Source of the DNA: UBA2144 sp964506185
GTDB taxonomy: Bacteria; Patescibacteriota; Gracilibacteria; Peribacterales; Peribacteraceae
Length of the DNA stretch: 64,000 nucleotides
Assembly: GCA_964506185.1 (NCBI GenBank)
Contig: CAZDKL010000002.1
Coordinates: forward strand, 13,042 to 77,041
Direction of reading: 5' to 3'
Numbering within the stretch: position 1 is the stretch's first letter; every line of letters begins with the position of its first letter. This document shows positions 26,798 to 36,149 of this stretch, in pieces. The notes beneath the pieces were generated by a model. The model was not told where the DNA came from, did no database searches, and saw only the letters and a program-made list of their open reading frames with translations. The translations under genes and the position numbers were made by a program.

Positions 26798-28552
26798 TTA
26801 ATCCTCGACTATTTTTATTCCTAACTCATCAAGTGTCTCCTGTGGCATGATTGAAGGTGCTCCAAGCATCAAATCTTTGGCTTTCTGGTCCTTGGGGAAG
26901 GCTATCACCTCTCTGATGTTGGGCTCATCAGCCATAAGCATTACAACGCGGTCTAGACCCATTGCGATTCCGCCGTGAGGGGGTGCGCCGTACTCAAAGG
27001 CTGCGAGCATGTGGCCGAATCTTCGGTCAGCATCTTCATCAGTAATACCTAAAGTATCAAATACTTTCTTCTGAAGATCGCGCTCATGAATTCTCATTGA
27101 TCCTCCGCCAACTTCGCATCCATTCAAAACCAAATCGTAGGCAGTTGCACGGGCAGAGAGAGGGTCAGTCTGAAAAACTTCCTCATCATCTTTATGTGGA
27201 CGTGTGAAAGGATGGTGGACCGCGCCTACCTGACCTTCTACATTCTTTTCGAACATCGGGAAGTCGACTACCCAAAGGTAACTCCAAATACTTTCATCAA
27301 TCAGACCCATTTTTGCAGCAACAGCCTTGCGCACTTCGCCTAGAGGCTCAAGCGAGTGCAGATATTCTCCCGCTGAGAAGAAGATAATGTCACCCTTAGA
27401 AGCTCCAGTGGCCTTGTTTAAGGCTTCTTGGAACTTGGCATCAGTGTTTTTAACTACAGGACCGCTGTCTTCTCCTACCCTGAGCCATGCGAGACCTTTT
27501 GCGCCGTGTATTTGTGCAAGTTCAGTTAAGTCGTCAATATCTTTTCGGCTTAGCTTGTCGCCGTTTTCAACTCTAAGAGCTTTTACAACCCCTCCTTCTT
27601 TAACAGCATCAGAGAAAACCTTAAATCCGCAATCACTGACGAGATCACTGATGTCAGTAAATTCTAATTCGTATCGCAAGTCAGGCTTATCGGACCCGTA
27701 CTTATTCATCGCGTCTGCGAAAGTAATGCGAGGGAATGGTGTTTTCTGAATCTTGCGATCGGGCCTAAGCTTCTTTGTAAATTCAATGAAGCACCCTTCC
27801 ATAACTTTAATCACATCGTCTTCTTCACAGAAGCTCATCTCAATTTCGAACTGAGTAAACTCGGGCTGTCTGTCCCCGCGCTGGTCTTCGTCTCGGAAGC
27901 ATCGTGGAATCTGGAAGTATTTGTCGTAACCCGCAACCATTAGTAATTGCTTAAGTTGTTGAGGGCTTTGCGGAAGAACGTAGAAGTTGCCGTTATACAA
28001 ACGAGAGGGGACAATGTACTCGCGCGATCCTTCCGGCGTACCTTTAATCATTATTGGAGTCTCGACTTCAATAAAATCATTTTTGTGGAAATACTCACGA
28101 ATTATTTGGCAGATGTCGTGTCTCAATTTTAAATTTTTGACCATCTTCTCGCGTCTGAGGTCTAAGAAGCGGTACTGGAGTCTCGCTTCTTCGTTTATTT
28201 CTTTTTCCTGATCAATTTCGAACGGTGGAGTCTTGGCTTTGTTAAGAACTTTAACGTCAGAAATTAATATTTCAATTCCCCCTGTTGGATTCTCGTCACG
28301 CTCGGCTCCTTCTACTCTTTGTCTAACCTTACCTGTTACCTGAAGCACCCATTCGGGTCTTACTTTTTCAGCTTGAGCGAATGAATCCTTATCTTCAGGA
28401 TCAAAAACAATCTGTGTGAAGCCATATCGATCCCTCAGATCGATGAATATGAGTCCTCCATGATCGCGCCTGCGGTGGACCCAGCCACACAAGGTGACTT
28501 CTTTGCCGTCAGATTTGGGCGTCAATTCGCCACAGGTGTTGGTTCTAAGCAT
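26798..28552 (-). CDS. aspS: aspartyl-tRNA synthetase
   Basis: 584 residues from the ATG at 28552; class IIb synthetase charging tRNA-Asp. The N-terminal OB-fold anticodon domain is VTLCGWVHRRRDHGGLIFID, motif 2 is FRDEDQRGDRQPEFTQFEIE near 220, an inserted GAD domain follows, and motif 3 GGIAMGLDRVVMLM is near the end. Bacterial-type length. TACTCT ends 6 nt before this ATG (leaderless), favouring it over the upstream extension. Whether it also charges tRNA-Asn cannot be judged here. Confidence 0.95.
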   Translation of the reverse strand: MLRTNTCGELTPKSDGKEVTLCGWVHRRRDHGGLIFIDLRDRYGFTQIVFDPEDKDSFAQAEKVRPEWVLQVTGKVRQRVEGAERDENPTGGIEILISDVKVLNKAKTPPFEIDQEKEINEEARLQYRFLDLRREKMVKNLKLRHDICQIIREYFHKNDFIEVETPIMIKGTPEGSREYIVPSRLYNGNFYVLPQSPQQLKQLLMVAGYDKYFQIPRCFRDEDQRGDRQPEFTQFEIEMSFCEEDDVIKVMEGCFIEFTKKLRPDRKIQKTPFPRITFADAMNKYGSDKPDLRYELEFTDISDLVSDCGFKVFSDAVKEGGVVKALRVENGDKLSRKDIDDLTELAQIHGAKGLAWLRVGEDSGPVVKNTDAKFQEALNKATGASKGDIIFFSAGEYLHSLEPLGEVRKAVAAKMGLIDESIWSYLWVVDFPMFEKNVEGQVGAVHHPFTRPHKDDEEVFQTDPLSARATAYDLVLNGCEVGGGSMRIHERDLQKKVFDTLGITDEDADRRFGHMLAAFEYGAPPHGGIAMGLDRVVMLMADEPNIREVIAFPKDQKAKDLMLGAPSIMPQETLDELGIKIVED

Positions 28553-28600
28553 GGCGATAGAGTAGTGGATTTTTTGCTTCAATTCTAGGAATTTAAGGCA

Positions 28601-28672
28601 AATTAGCAGATTAGCCATTAGCAGATTAGCTAATCTGCTAATCAGCCAATCAGCTAATCTGCTGATTATTTG
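28601..28672. repeat. AGCAGATTAGC direct/inverted repeat cluster
   Basis: Two direct AGCAGATTAGC-like units are followed by inverted GCTAATCTGC units, forming a long imperfect hairpin between the divergent aspS and nrdR. The same unit occurs between secA and holB (61914-62010). Confidence 0.7.
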
Positions 28673-28709
28673 TTCTACAAACTAGTAAATACCATGTTAA
28701 TGTGTCCAT

Positions 28710-29156
28710 ATGAACTGCCCCAGATGCAAATCCAAAGATACTTCCGTCGTCGATACGCGGCTTGCGGAAGACGGACGTGCGGTCAGGCGAAGACGGGAAT
28801 GCACAAAGTGCCAGCATAGATTTACGACGTTTGAAAGGCAGGAATTAAGTTCCATAATTGTCATCAAACGCGACGGCACGCGAGAACCATACTCAAGATC
28901 AAAACTCGAACGCGGTATTTGGCTTGCCTGCTCCAAGCGTCCAATTACCCAGGAGCAAATTGACAAGATGCTAAGTCGCTTAGAAGAGAAGTGGGGTGCA
29001 AATAAGAAAGAAGTCAGCTCATCAACTGTTGGACTTGATGTTATGAAGGCACTCAAAAGAATTGATAAAGTCGCTTACATCAGATTCGCCTCAGTCCATC
29101 GCGAGTTCAAAGATGTTGAAGAGTTTAAAGAGGAGATTGTGAGGATGTTTAAGTAA
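28710..29156 (+). CDS. nrdR: transcriptional repressor NrdR
   Basis: 148 residues, the usual family length. The zinc ribbon has Cys3, Cys6, Cys31 and Cys34 (NCPRCKSKD, ECTKCQHRF), followed by an ATP-cone domain starting at VIKRDGTREPYSRSKLERGI. NrdR senses (d)ATP and represses ribonucleotide-reductase operons; no nrd gene is in this window. TAATGT ends 6 nt before the ATG, again suggesting a leaderless transcript. Confidence 0.95.
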   Translation: MNCPRCKSKDTSVVDTRLAEDGRAVRRRRECTKCQHRFTTFERQELSSIIVIKRDGTREPYSRSKLERGIWLACSKRPITQEQIDKMLSRLEEKWGANKKEVSSSTVGLDVMKALKRIDKVAYIRFASVHREFKDVEEFKEEIVRMFK

Positions 29157-29172
29157 TTATATCTCATATTTA

Positions 29173-29245
29173 TTAGTAAACCAGTTGTGCAACTAGTTTA
29201 CTAATACAAGAGCAAATAGTAATTAACTAATTGATTAATTAGTTA
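29173..29245. repeat. two AT-rich palindromes between nrdR and tsaC
   Basis: TTAGTAAAC-CAGTTGTGCAACT-A-GTTTACTAA (29173-29204) and TAACTAATT ... AATTAGTTA (29224-29245) between convergent genes; they probably act as bidirectional terminators or mRNA end hairpins. Confidence 0.55.
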
Positions 29246-29265
29246 TATAGATCAAGGCTATATCA

Positions 29266-29850
29266 CTATTCACGTATCACTTTAATCTCTCCATCCATAA
29301 ACATGATAACCTTCGACGATGGTCTGTTTTCGAGAGTTCCTGAGTCGATTACAAGGTCAGGCGGGTTATCACTGAGCTGGTTTTCAATTTCTTCAACTGA
29401 ATAAGTGCTCGGCTGTCCCGTCAGATTAGCCGAAGTCGTGCTTAAAGGTTTGCCAAATTCTTTGGCTAAGTCCATTGCTACTTGATGAGGGGAAACTCGG
29501 ATTCCAAGAGTAGGGTTAGGTTTAGGATGAGGGACAGGGAAGAGTGTTTTGCCTGGTTTCATTGGAAGTATGATCGTCAGCGGCCCCGGAAGTTTACCTT
29601 TGGCGTAAATCAGAGCTTCTTTAGACCACTCAACCCACTCAGATGATGCTTTGACTGTTGGGAATAGAGCTGAAATAGGCTGATCAGGGGGACGATTCTT
29701 AATGTTAAATAACTTTTCAACTGCATCAGAGTTCGTCATATCACACGCAAGCCCATAACACGTCTCGGTTGCATGTGCGACTACTCCTCCGAGGTTGAGT
29801 ATCTCGATTGCATACGCGATAGAAGCCTCTGATTCTTCAAGAATTTGCAT
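29266..29850 (-). CDS. tsaC: L-threonylcarbamoyladenylate synthase (Sua5/YrdC)
   Basis: 194 residues. Makes threonylcarbamoyl-AMP from Thr, bicarbonate and ATP for the t6A37 modification of ANN-decoding tRNAs. VVAHATETCYGLACD, KNRPPDQPISALFP and LPGPLTIILP match the YrdC domain, with SAN in PLSTTSANLTG. No C-terminal Sua5 extension. It starts 2 nt after the dnaE stop, so it is cotranscribed with it. The t6A partner TsaB is at 57693. Confidence 0.9.
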   Translation of the reverse strand: MQILEESEASIAYAIEILNLGGVVAHATETCYGLACDMTNSDAVEKLFNIKNRPPDQPISALFPTVKASSEWVEWSKEALIYAKGKLPGPLTIILPMKPGKTLFPVPHPKPNPTLGIRVSPHQVAMDLAKEFGKPLSTTSANLTGQPSTYSVEEIENQLSDNPPDLVIDSGTLENRPSSKVIMFMDGEIKVIRE

Positions 29851-29852
29851 GA

Positions 29853-32800
29853 TTAAACTGCAGTTGCATACTTTTCCATCACCTCCTCAACCTTCTTTTC
29901 CAAAACCGTCGACATATTCACAGTCATCGGCAAAGGAATCTCCTGCTCACCAATTTTTAGCTGAACTCGCTCCTTTCCGGGAAATGTTTCTAATACTCTC
30001 TTTAAGTCCAGAAGCATTTTTTTCGGTGCGCGTTCAGGAAGATCGATTGTGTGGACGTTTATTTGGGTTGGGGAGGAATCTTCTGATGAAGAAACCGAAG
30101 AATCCGACGAATCTGAGGATATATCATCGGAATCCTTGGTTACCTCGGGATCCTCGGAATCCTTGTTAATAACTTTTAGTACATCATCAACTTTCATTCC
30201 ATCAGCAATCCATTTTCCAAGAGGTCCGAGGAAATCATCTTCAGTATTTTTACTAACAGTTATAGTCTCGCCTGCAATTACATTTCCTTCCTCATCTATT
30301 GCTTCAACTTGTTCCTCTTCTTCAATTTCGGGACGGACAAGAGTTATTCCTTTCTTCGCTTCTTCTTCGTCGAAGAACCCATTGGCTTTTGCACGCTCAA
30401 CCATTGTATTAAGAGATGCTCTTTTGCATGCATGTGCACGCATTTGCAGCTGTCCACCGCGGTAATCCAGAGTCCCTGCAGCAACTAATACGACATCAGG
30501 ATTCTCTAGCCACTCTGCAACCTCTGCATATGTTCTGGGGAACAATGTTATCTCGATTTTTCCTGTTGGATCCTCCAAAAATACTATCGCCATCGTCTCA
30601 CCTTTCTTAGTTGTGATCTTTTTTATTCCTTCAACGATTCCTGCAAGCGTAATTTTCTTCCCGACCTCATTATTGGTTAAGCCCGAAATCAATTGGGCCT
30701 TCTTTCCAATGTATTTCTTTAATCCCGCGAGGGGATGAGAAGAAACATATAGGCCCATCGTCTCTTTTTCCCATTGAAGCTTCGTTTGCAAAGTAGGCTC
30801 GGAAGTTTTTGGGAACTCAATCTTCGCATCCGTTATATCTTCGCCTAAATCAGTGAATATATTGCTTTGTGCACTGCTTACATCTCCGCATTCTTTTGCA
30901 AAATTAACGATAGATTCAAAGTGTTCCACCAATTCATGTCTTGCCCCAAGAGAATCAAGCGCTCCGGACTTCGCAAGCGACTCCAAAAGCTTCTTATTAA
31001 GAATCTTCGCTGGCATTCGCTTTGCAAAATCTTCAATAGTATCAAATTTGCCTCCTTCATCTCTTACCTCAATAACTTGTTGAACTGATGAATCCCCAAT
31101 TCCTTTAATGGCAGTTAATCCGAATCGAATATTCTGAGTTTTTCCTTCGCCTTTAACAACTGTGAAATGCCTCAGGCTCTCATTAATATCAGGGGGAAGC
31201 ACTTCGATACCCATTGCACGGCATTCCTCAATTTCAATCATCACACGATCGGTTCTCTGTGCATCACAACTAAGCAGTGCAGCCATAAATTCAGCAGGAT
31301 AGTGTGCTTTCAAATAAGCAGTCTCATAAGAGATCCTCGCATAACCTGTAGCGTGCGCTTTGTTAAATCCATAACCCGCAAATGGAGTTATAACGTCGTC
31401 AAAGATTTTGATTGCCAGCTTTTCATCATATCCCTGATCAATTGACCCCTTAATAAACTTCTCGCGTTGCGCATCCAGCTCCTTTTTAATCTTTTTACCT
31501 ATGGCTCTTCTAAGCAAATCAGCTTCTCCAAGACTGAAGCCGGCGAATACTCTCGCAATTTCCAGAATTTGTTCCTGATATATTCCGATTCCATAGGTCG
31601 GTTCCAAAATCGGCTTAAGATCCTTGTGAATATATTTAACCTCCTCTTTGCCGTGCTTTCGTTTGATGTAACTTGGTATCCATTCCATGGGCCCAGGACG
31701 GAAAAGCGAGATCATAGCGGCTATATCCTCAAATTTTGTGGGCTTCAATTGTTTCAAATATCGCCTCATACCCCCTGATTCCAACTGGAATACACCTGTT
31801 GTGTCAGTTTTCTGAAGAAGGACAAACGCTTTTTTGTCATCTATTGGAATATTAGTTATATCAATTTCTTTTTTCTTGGTTCTTTTAATAATTTCAAGCG
31901 TTGTCTGAATAACAGTCAGGTTCATGAGTCCCAAGAAATCCATCTTGAGAAGCCCGAGTGCCTCCAAAGGCTTAGCATGCGATTGAGTGATGATAGTTTG
32001 ATCGTCCTTAGGAGCTTTTTGAATCGCTGTGTACTTAACAGTTGGCTCTTCTGTAATAATTACACCGCAAGCGTGCACAGAAACGTGACGTGCCTTACCT
32101 TCGAGCTTCAAAGCTGTGTCAATAATCTGTTTATAGGTTTCGTTACTTTCATATGCAGGTTTTAATTCACTTGTTTCCAGTGCGTCTTTGAGTTTTGTCC
32201 CCGGACGTTCCGGAATCAGCTTTGCTAGCGTGTTCATTTCCATAAATGGAACGCCATAAGCTCTGCCAACATCTTTAACTGCTGCGCGTGCAGCAAGAGT
32301 TCCGAAAGTACAGATCTGAACTACATGGTCATTGCCATATTTTTCACGAACATACTCCAAAATTTCATCACGTCTGTTATCTGCAAAGTCTATATCAAAG
32401 TCCGGCATTGATATTCGTTCCGGATTTAAAAATCGTTCAAAGAACAGGTCATGTTCCAGAGGATCTATTCCAGTTATGTTCAAGCAATATGCAATTATCG
32501 AACTTGCTGCAGAGCCTCTGCCTGGTCCAACTGTGATTCCGCGTTTTTTGGCTTCATTTACAAAATCGGCAACTATCAGGAAATACCCGGAGAAGTCGAC
32601 CTGCTCAATAATCTTTAATTCGTACTCAAGGCGCTCTTTGTGCTTTTTGCCTGGTTTTCCATAGCGTGTTTTCAAGCCTTTCTCTGCCAGTGCGCGCAGC
32701 TCCTTCTTCTCTGTGCTTCCTTTTGGGACGGGAAACTTCGGAATGTGATATTTACCAAATTCCAATTTGGTTTTGCATCGGTCGGCAATAACTTTTGTAT

Positions 32801-33599
32801 TTTCAAGTGCCTCGGGGACATGAGAGAAAGCTTTTTCCATCTCCTCAAATGGCCTCATAGAAAAATCAGAGTCCTTCATGCTAAATCTACTGGGATCATC
32901 CACTCTTGCGTTCTTCTGAATGCACAAAACTACGTCATGTGCTTCTGCATCAGTCGATCTGCAGTAATGGCTGTTACATGTAGCAACCAAAGGCACACTC
33001 AACTCCTTTCCCCACTTGATTAACTGCTGATTAATCTCGGACTGACCACTTACATTTGGCAAATCCATCAATTCAAAGTACAAATTCTCTTTTCCAAAGT
33101 AAGACTGATACTCTTCAACTAATTTTCTGATGGTTTCTTCATCTTCATTAAGCGCGGCCTTTGGGATTGCACCGCTAATAGGTCCGGTCAGAGCTATTAA
33201 GCCTTTTCCATATTCCTTAAGAAGTTCACCATCAACTCGCGGCTTGTAATACATTCCTTCAAGAGCTGCGGTGGTTGCAAGTTTCAATAAATTTTCATAA
33301 CCCTTCTGAGTTTCAGCTAAAAGAACCAAAGGGAAGCGCTTCGAATCAATCCCGCTCTCCTTATCATGGCGTGAGCGAGCGGCTACATAAGTTTCCAATC
33401 CCAAAATCGGCTTCATGTCATGCTCCTTGGCGGCCTTGTAGAACTCAATCAGCCCATATGTATAACCTTTATCAGCTAGACCCACGGCACTTTGTCCTAA
33501 CTCCTTGGCTCTAAGCACAATTTCCTCAGGGCTCGGAAGAGCCTCGAGTAGGGAATAGGTACTATGGCAATGCAGATGGACGAAATCTTCAGGCTTCAT
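29853..33599 (-). CDS. dnaE: DNA polymerase III alpha subunit
   Basis: 1248 residues; replicative polymerase. N-terminal PHP domain (HLHCHSTYS at 8-16), palm with PDFDIDFADNRRDE near 398-410 (catalytic Asp pair), tandem helix-hairpin-helix near 830, OB fold near 990 (ITLAGIVEGIKKITTKKG), and a C-terminal tail domain. Between about 1143 and 1178 there is a Ser/Asp/Glu-rich insert (KDSEDPEVTKDSDDISSDSS) encoded by a repeat that recurs in secA. The insert lies in a linker and is probably tolerated. Followed by tsaC. Confidence 0.96.
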   Translation of the reverse strand: MKPEDFVHLHCHSTYSLLEALPSPEEIVLRAKELGQSAVGLADKGYTYGLIEFYKAAKEHDMKPILGLETYVAARSRHDKESGIDSKRFPLVLLAETQKGYENLLKLATTAALEGMYYKPRVDGELLKEYGKGLIALTGPISGAIPKAALNEDEETIRKLVEEYQSYFGKENLYFELMDLPNVSGQSEINQQLIKWGKELSVPLVATCNSHYCRSTDAEAHDVVLCIQKNARVDDPSRFSMKDSDFSMRPFEEMEKAFSHVPEALENTKVIADRCKTKLEFGKYHIPKFPVPKGSTEKKELRALAEKGLKTRYGKPGKKHKERLEYELKIIEQVDFSGYFLIVADFVNEAKKRGITVGPGRGSAASSIIAYCLNITGIDPLEHDLFFERFLNPERISMPDFDIDFADNRRDEILEYVREKYGNDHVVQICTFGTLAARAAVKDVGRAYGVPFMEMNTLAKLIPERPGTKLKDALETSELKPAYESNETYKQIIDTALKLEGKARHVSVHACGVIITEEPTVKYTAIQKAPKDDQTIITQSHAKPLEALGLLKMDFLGLMNLTVIQTTLEIIKRTKKKEIDITNIPIDDKKAFVLLQKTDTTGVFQLESGGMRRYLKQLKPTKFEDIAAMISLFRPGPMEWIPSYIKRKHGKEEVKYIHKDLKPILEPTYGIGIYQEQILEIARVFAGFSLGEADLLRRAIGKKIKKELDAQREKFIKGSIDQGYDEKLAIKIFDDVITPFAGYGFNKAHATGYARISYETAYLKAHYPAEFMAALLSCDAQRTDRVMIEIEECRAMGIEVLPPDINESLRHFTVVKGEGKTQNIRFGLTAIKGIGDSSVQQVIEVRDEGGKFDTIEDFAKRMPAKILNKKLLESLAKSGALDSLGARHELVEHFESIVNFAKECGDVSSAQSNIFTDLGEDITDAKIEFPKTSEPTLQTKLQWEKETMGLYVSSHPLAGLKKYIGKKAQLISGLTNNEVGKKITLAGIVEGIKKITTKKGETMAIVFLEDPTGKIEITLFPRTYAEVAEWLENPDVVLVAAGTLDYRGGQLQMRAHACKRASLNTMVERAKANGFFDEEEAKKGITLVRPEIEEEEQVEAIDEEGNVIAGETITVSKNTEDDFLGPLGKWIADGMKVDDVLKVINKDSEDPEVTKDSDDISSDSSDSSVSSSEDSSPTQINVHTIDLPERAPKKMLLDLKRVLETFPGKERVQLKIGEQEIPLPMTVNMSTVLEKKVEEVMEKYATAV
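30076..30165. repeat. in-frame acidic-repeat element inside dnaE
   Basis: Units such as AAGGATTCCGAGG, GGTAACCAAGGATTCCG and TCGGATTCTTCGG (coding strand). Nucleotide and protein sequence (KDSE-EVT-D-SSDSS-SVSS) match the secA insert at 61097-61180 in the same orientation relative to coding; partial palindromy is visible (GGATTCCGAGG/CCTCGGAATCC). Confidence 0.75.
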
Positions 33600-33652
33600 G
33601 GAGCTTGAGTTTAGCAGAAGATTGAGGAGATTTATTATGATCTGATGCTTTT

Positions 33653-33822
33653 GTTCCGCTTTGAAGCGGAACCGGAAACATCCCTAGGGCAAGGGGAAAA
33701 GTGGACTCAAGTGCCGGAAAATTTTGAGATGGTATTGACGATGATTTCTGAGGTGCCACTATTAGATACCGGCCCGCCCACCGTACCGCTTACCCACCCC
33801 GTGGGGGGCGGGTGTATCTATG
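33653..33822. repeat. intergenic repeats before cassette 2
   Basis: The 330-nt gap between dnaE and cassette 2 holds the hairpin GTTCCGCTTT/GAAGCGGAAC (33653-33672) and a C-rich palindrome (about 33774-33812) of the family seen at 6420. No gene is apparent in the gap. Confidence 0.65.
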
Positions 33823-33879
33823 GTAAAAAAAGCACCCAAAATACCCAAATTATCATTCAAATCAGCAAATAACCTCACA

Positions 33880-33908
33880 TTGAGCAAAATCATAAAATGT
33901 TGTATAAT
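33880..33908 (+). promoter_or_regulatory. promoter of cassette 2
   Basis: TTGAGC at 33880-33885, 17-nt spacer, TATAAT at 33903-33908. Predicted leader about 15 nt to the ATG at 33930. Confidence 0.75.
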
Positions 33909-33929
33909 AGATATAAAGACACACATCTA

Positions 33930-34253
33930 ATGTCGACCTCTCTTCCTATCCTTCCATCGGGTGACCAGCTCTATGACTATCTAATGGGGCAGATTGAGCC
34001 TGATTTAGTAAGCGATCGTATTCCGTTTACGGTCGAGGCTTATAAAACGGATACAGAGGAGGAGCGCAAAGAGCGCGCAATCCGGTATCAGAAAGCGTTT
34101 GATGAATACAAGAAGCGCAAGGATGAATATGTTAAAGAAGCCAGAAAGAAAATTGCTGAATATGAACGGGAAAAATTTGATGAACTGGAAGAAGTTAGCG
34201 CTATTTTTGATGAGGAAAGAATGATGGAGATTGGATTTAACCCTGACGAATAA
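33930..34253 (+). CDS. unrecognised small coiled-coil protein, first gene of cassette 2
   Basis: 107 residues; paralogue of the protein at 17186. The shared block is PSGDQLYDYLMGQIEPDLVS, then EEERKERAIRYQKAFDEYKK and a Lys/Glu helix with AEYEREKFDELEE. ATG 33930 is chosen because the longer ORF from 33897 would begin before the -10 box. No signal peptide. The stop overlaps the start of the next gene (TAATG), the same coupling as in cassette 1. Function unknown. Confidence 0.75.
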   Translation: MSTSLPILPSGDQLYDYLMGQIEPDLVSDRIPFTVEAYKTDTEEERKERAIRYQKAFDEYKKRKDEYVKEARKKIAEYEREKFDELEEVSAIFDEERMMEIGFNPDE

Positions 34254-36133
34254 TGCCCAAAGACGATTCCAAAAAAATCGAGCAAATATCTGCTGATGAT
34301 CCTGCATCTCAGGAAACTCAGGGCACTCCAGAGAAATCGATCGAGTCTCCAGAGGATCTAATCAACACTTCGGATGAAGAACGTAAAGCTGCGAAGCAAG
34401 ATAGCAAAACATTGAGCAGACAATTATCTTCCGTTGATAAAAAAACAGAGAAAGCAGCAGAAGAAGAAGAGCTTCCTCCCGGTGTACTAAGAAATCTTAA
34501 TGAGTATTTTCAGGAGTACAGTGATCACGTTGCTACTATTGAAACAAATTACGTAAGCAGTATTCGAAACCTCATAAAGACTACTGCTAATCGTGAGAAT
34601 GCCATCAGGCATTCAAACGAAATCTTACAAACTCTTCTTGATGATTTAAAAAGGTCTCCGACAATAAAAAAGTTCAAGGAAAACTCACCCACACATTACA
34701 ATGGCTTGCTTTCTGCGATTCAAGACATTCGAATTGATTCAGGAACACAGGGCGAAAAGTATGAAATAGACGCTCCGAGTATGGACGGACCATTTACTTT
34801 AGTTCCGGTTCATCTAGAGAGCGGAAAATATGAACCTATTGGTATCGAATATTCTGTCGATCCGGAAACTGGAGTTGTTGTGCGAGGCTTTCGTGATAAG
34901 CGTACAAAGGATCATAAGTTTTATCCGCTATCAGGAAACAGAGACTTGTATCACAAGCTCTACGTTAAAGACGCAGATAAGCTGAGAGAAGAGATGCTTG
35001 TTAAATACGGCAGCACCAGTGATAGTGTCGAAAAGCGGGCGTTCATCGACAAGTCAGAAGCTTACGATAAAGAAATGAGTGCAAAGGCGGAAAGATGGAA
35101 GATCAGCGAAGATATGAACAGAAGGGTGGAAAAACTTAGAGACGGGATAAGTCATCTTCGCAGTGTTCTTGGTGAGCACGGGGAAAGCTTTGCAAAGTGT
35201 GTTGCTATGATGCAGGAAAAACATATGCACCATGCAGATCTACCTGCTGACGATCAGAAGTCATATTTTGTTGTGTGCAATGCGCTTTCTAATCTTCAGA
35301 AGCGACTCCATGAGCCTGACATACTTAAGGCGATGGAGGAAAAAATGAAACAAGAGAATCAAGATTATGCAGACTGGCAGTCGGCTACGGAAAAAGGCGA
35401 AAAGACAGATAGTATTCCGTTTCGAGAGATGAATTTCTCCAGACAACCTTCTGGTGCTACGTATTATCAGCATGATCCCAGACACGCACTGCTTGGTCGT
35501 GTGATTGCACAAGAATTTGAGACCTTAAAAACTGAAAGCGGAGCTGAGTTTTCTCTTGTTTTTAGGCAAGGTGTCACAGGCGAGCGTTATGTCTATCAAA
35601 GCATTGATTACTTCTTCGATATAAACGATCATTTTCAACTTGTGATGAATAACCAGCAAATTGATCACAACCTAAGGCGTGCCGCCGGCAATCCGTTTTC
35701 AAATGGAGAGATGATGGAAGATTTAACTGCAAAGTTTAAGAGGGAACATGAAGAAAAAGTTGCTACGCGCAGAGAAGAAGCACAGAAAGAAGGTTCAGAT
35801 TTTCAAGAGGCAATTGCAGCGGCCAATAAGCAAGAGGAAGAATGCGCACTTCTTAAAGATCCAAATGCAGAGGTACGTAATCCAGCTGCAGAGCGATACC
35901 GCCTTGCGTCATTTGTTCATAGAGCAGATACAGTGCTTAGAACTGCCGGAGGATCCCTTGGCTATCCCATAGAAGACTTTCAGGGCTTATTTGATAAGCG
36001 CAATACAGCGGCAGAGATTCTGTCCAAAACGGGAGACAGCGTAGATAACCCCAAGATGGTGGAGTATTTTGCAAGTTTTCAAAGAGCTGAGCCCTCAAAA
36101 TTCTTTACAGCAGGGCAAGGAGAGATTGTTTAG
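34253..36133 (+). CDS. unrecognised large charged protein, second gene of cassette 2
   Basis: 626 residues, starting within the stop codon of the preceding paralogue gene. Residues 1-80 are disordered and acidic; 80-150 helical (PPGVLRNLNEYFQEYSDHVA); a beta-containing middle part about 170-250 (GPFTLVPVHLESGKYEPIGI); helical about 280-400; and a second alpha/beta part about 420-480 (GVTGERYVYQSIDYFFDIND). No signal peptide or membrane helix. It has no visible similarity to the large protein of cassette 1, so the small paralogue may pair with variable partners. No family recognised. Confidence 0.7.
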   Translation: MPKDDSKKIEQISADDPASQETQGTPEKSIESPEDLINTSDEERKAAKQDSKTLSRQLSSVDKKTEKAAEEEELPPGVLRNLNEYFQEYSDHVATIETNYVSSIRNLIKTTANRENAIRHSNEILQTLLDDLKRSPTIKKFKENSPTHYNGLLSAIQDIRIDSGTQGEKYEIDAPSMDGPFTLVPVHLESGKYEPIGIEYSVDPETGVVVRGFRDKRTKDHKFYPLSGNRDLYHKLYVKDADKLREEMLVKYGSTSDSVEKRAFIDKSEAYDKEMSAKAERWKISEDMNRRVEKLRDGISHLRSVLGEHGESFAKCVAMMQEKHMHHADLPADDQKSYFVVCNALSNLQKRLHEPDILKAMEEKMKQENQDYADWQSATEKGEKTDSIPFREMNFSRQPSGATYYQHDPRHALLGRVIAQEFETLKTESGAEFSLVFRQGVTGERYVYQSIDYFFDINDHFQLVMNNQQIDHNLRRAAGNPFSNGEMMEDLTAKFKREHEEKVATRREEAQKEGSDFQEAIAAANKQEEECALLKDPNAEVRNPAAERYRLASFVHRADTVLRTAGGSLGYPIEDFQGLFDKRNTAAEILSKTGDSVDNPKMVEYFASFQRAEPSKFFTAGQGEIV

Positions 36134-36149
36134 TAAGTAGTCGTGTAAA

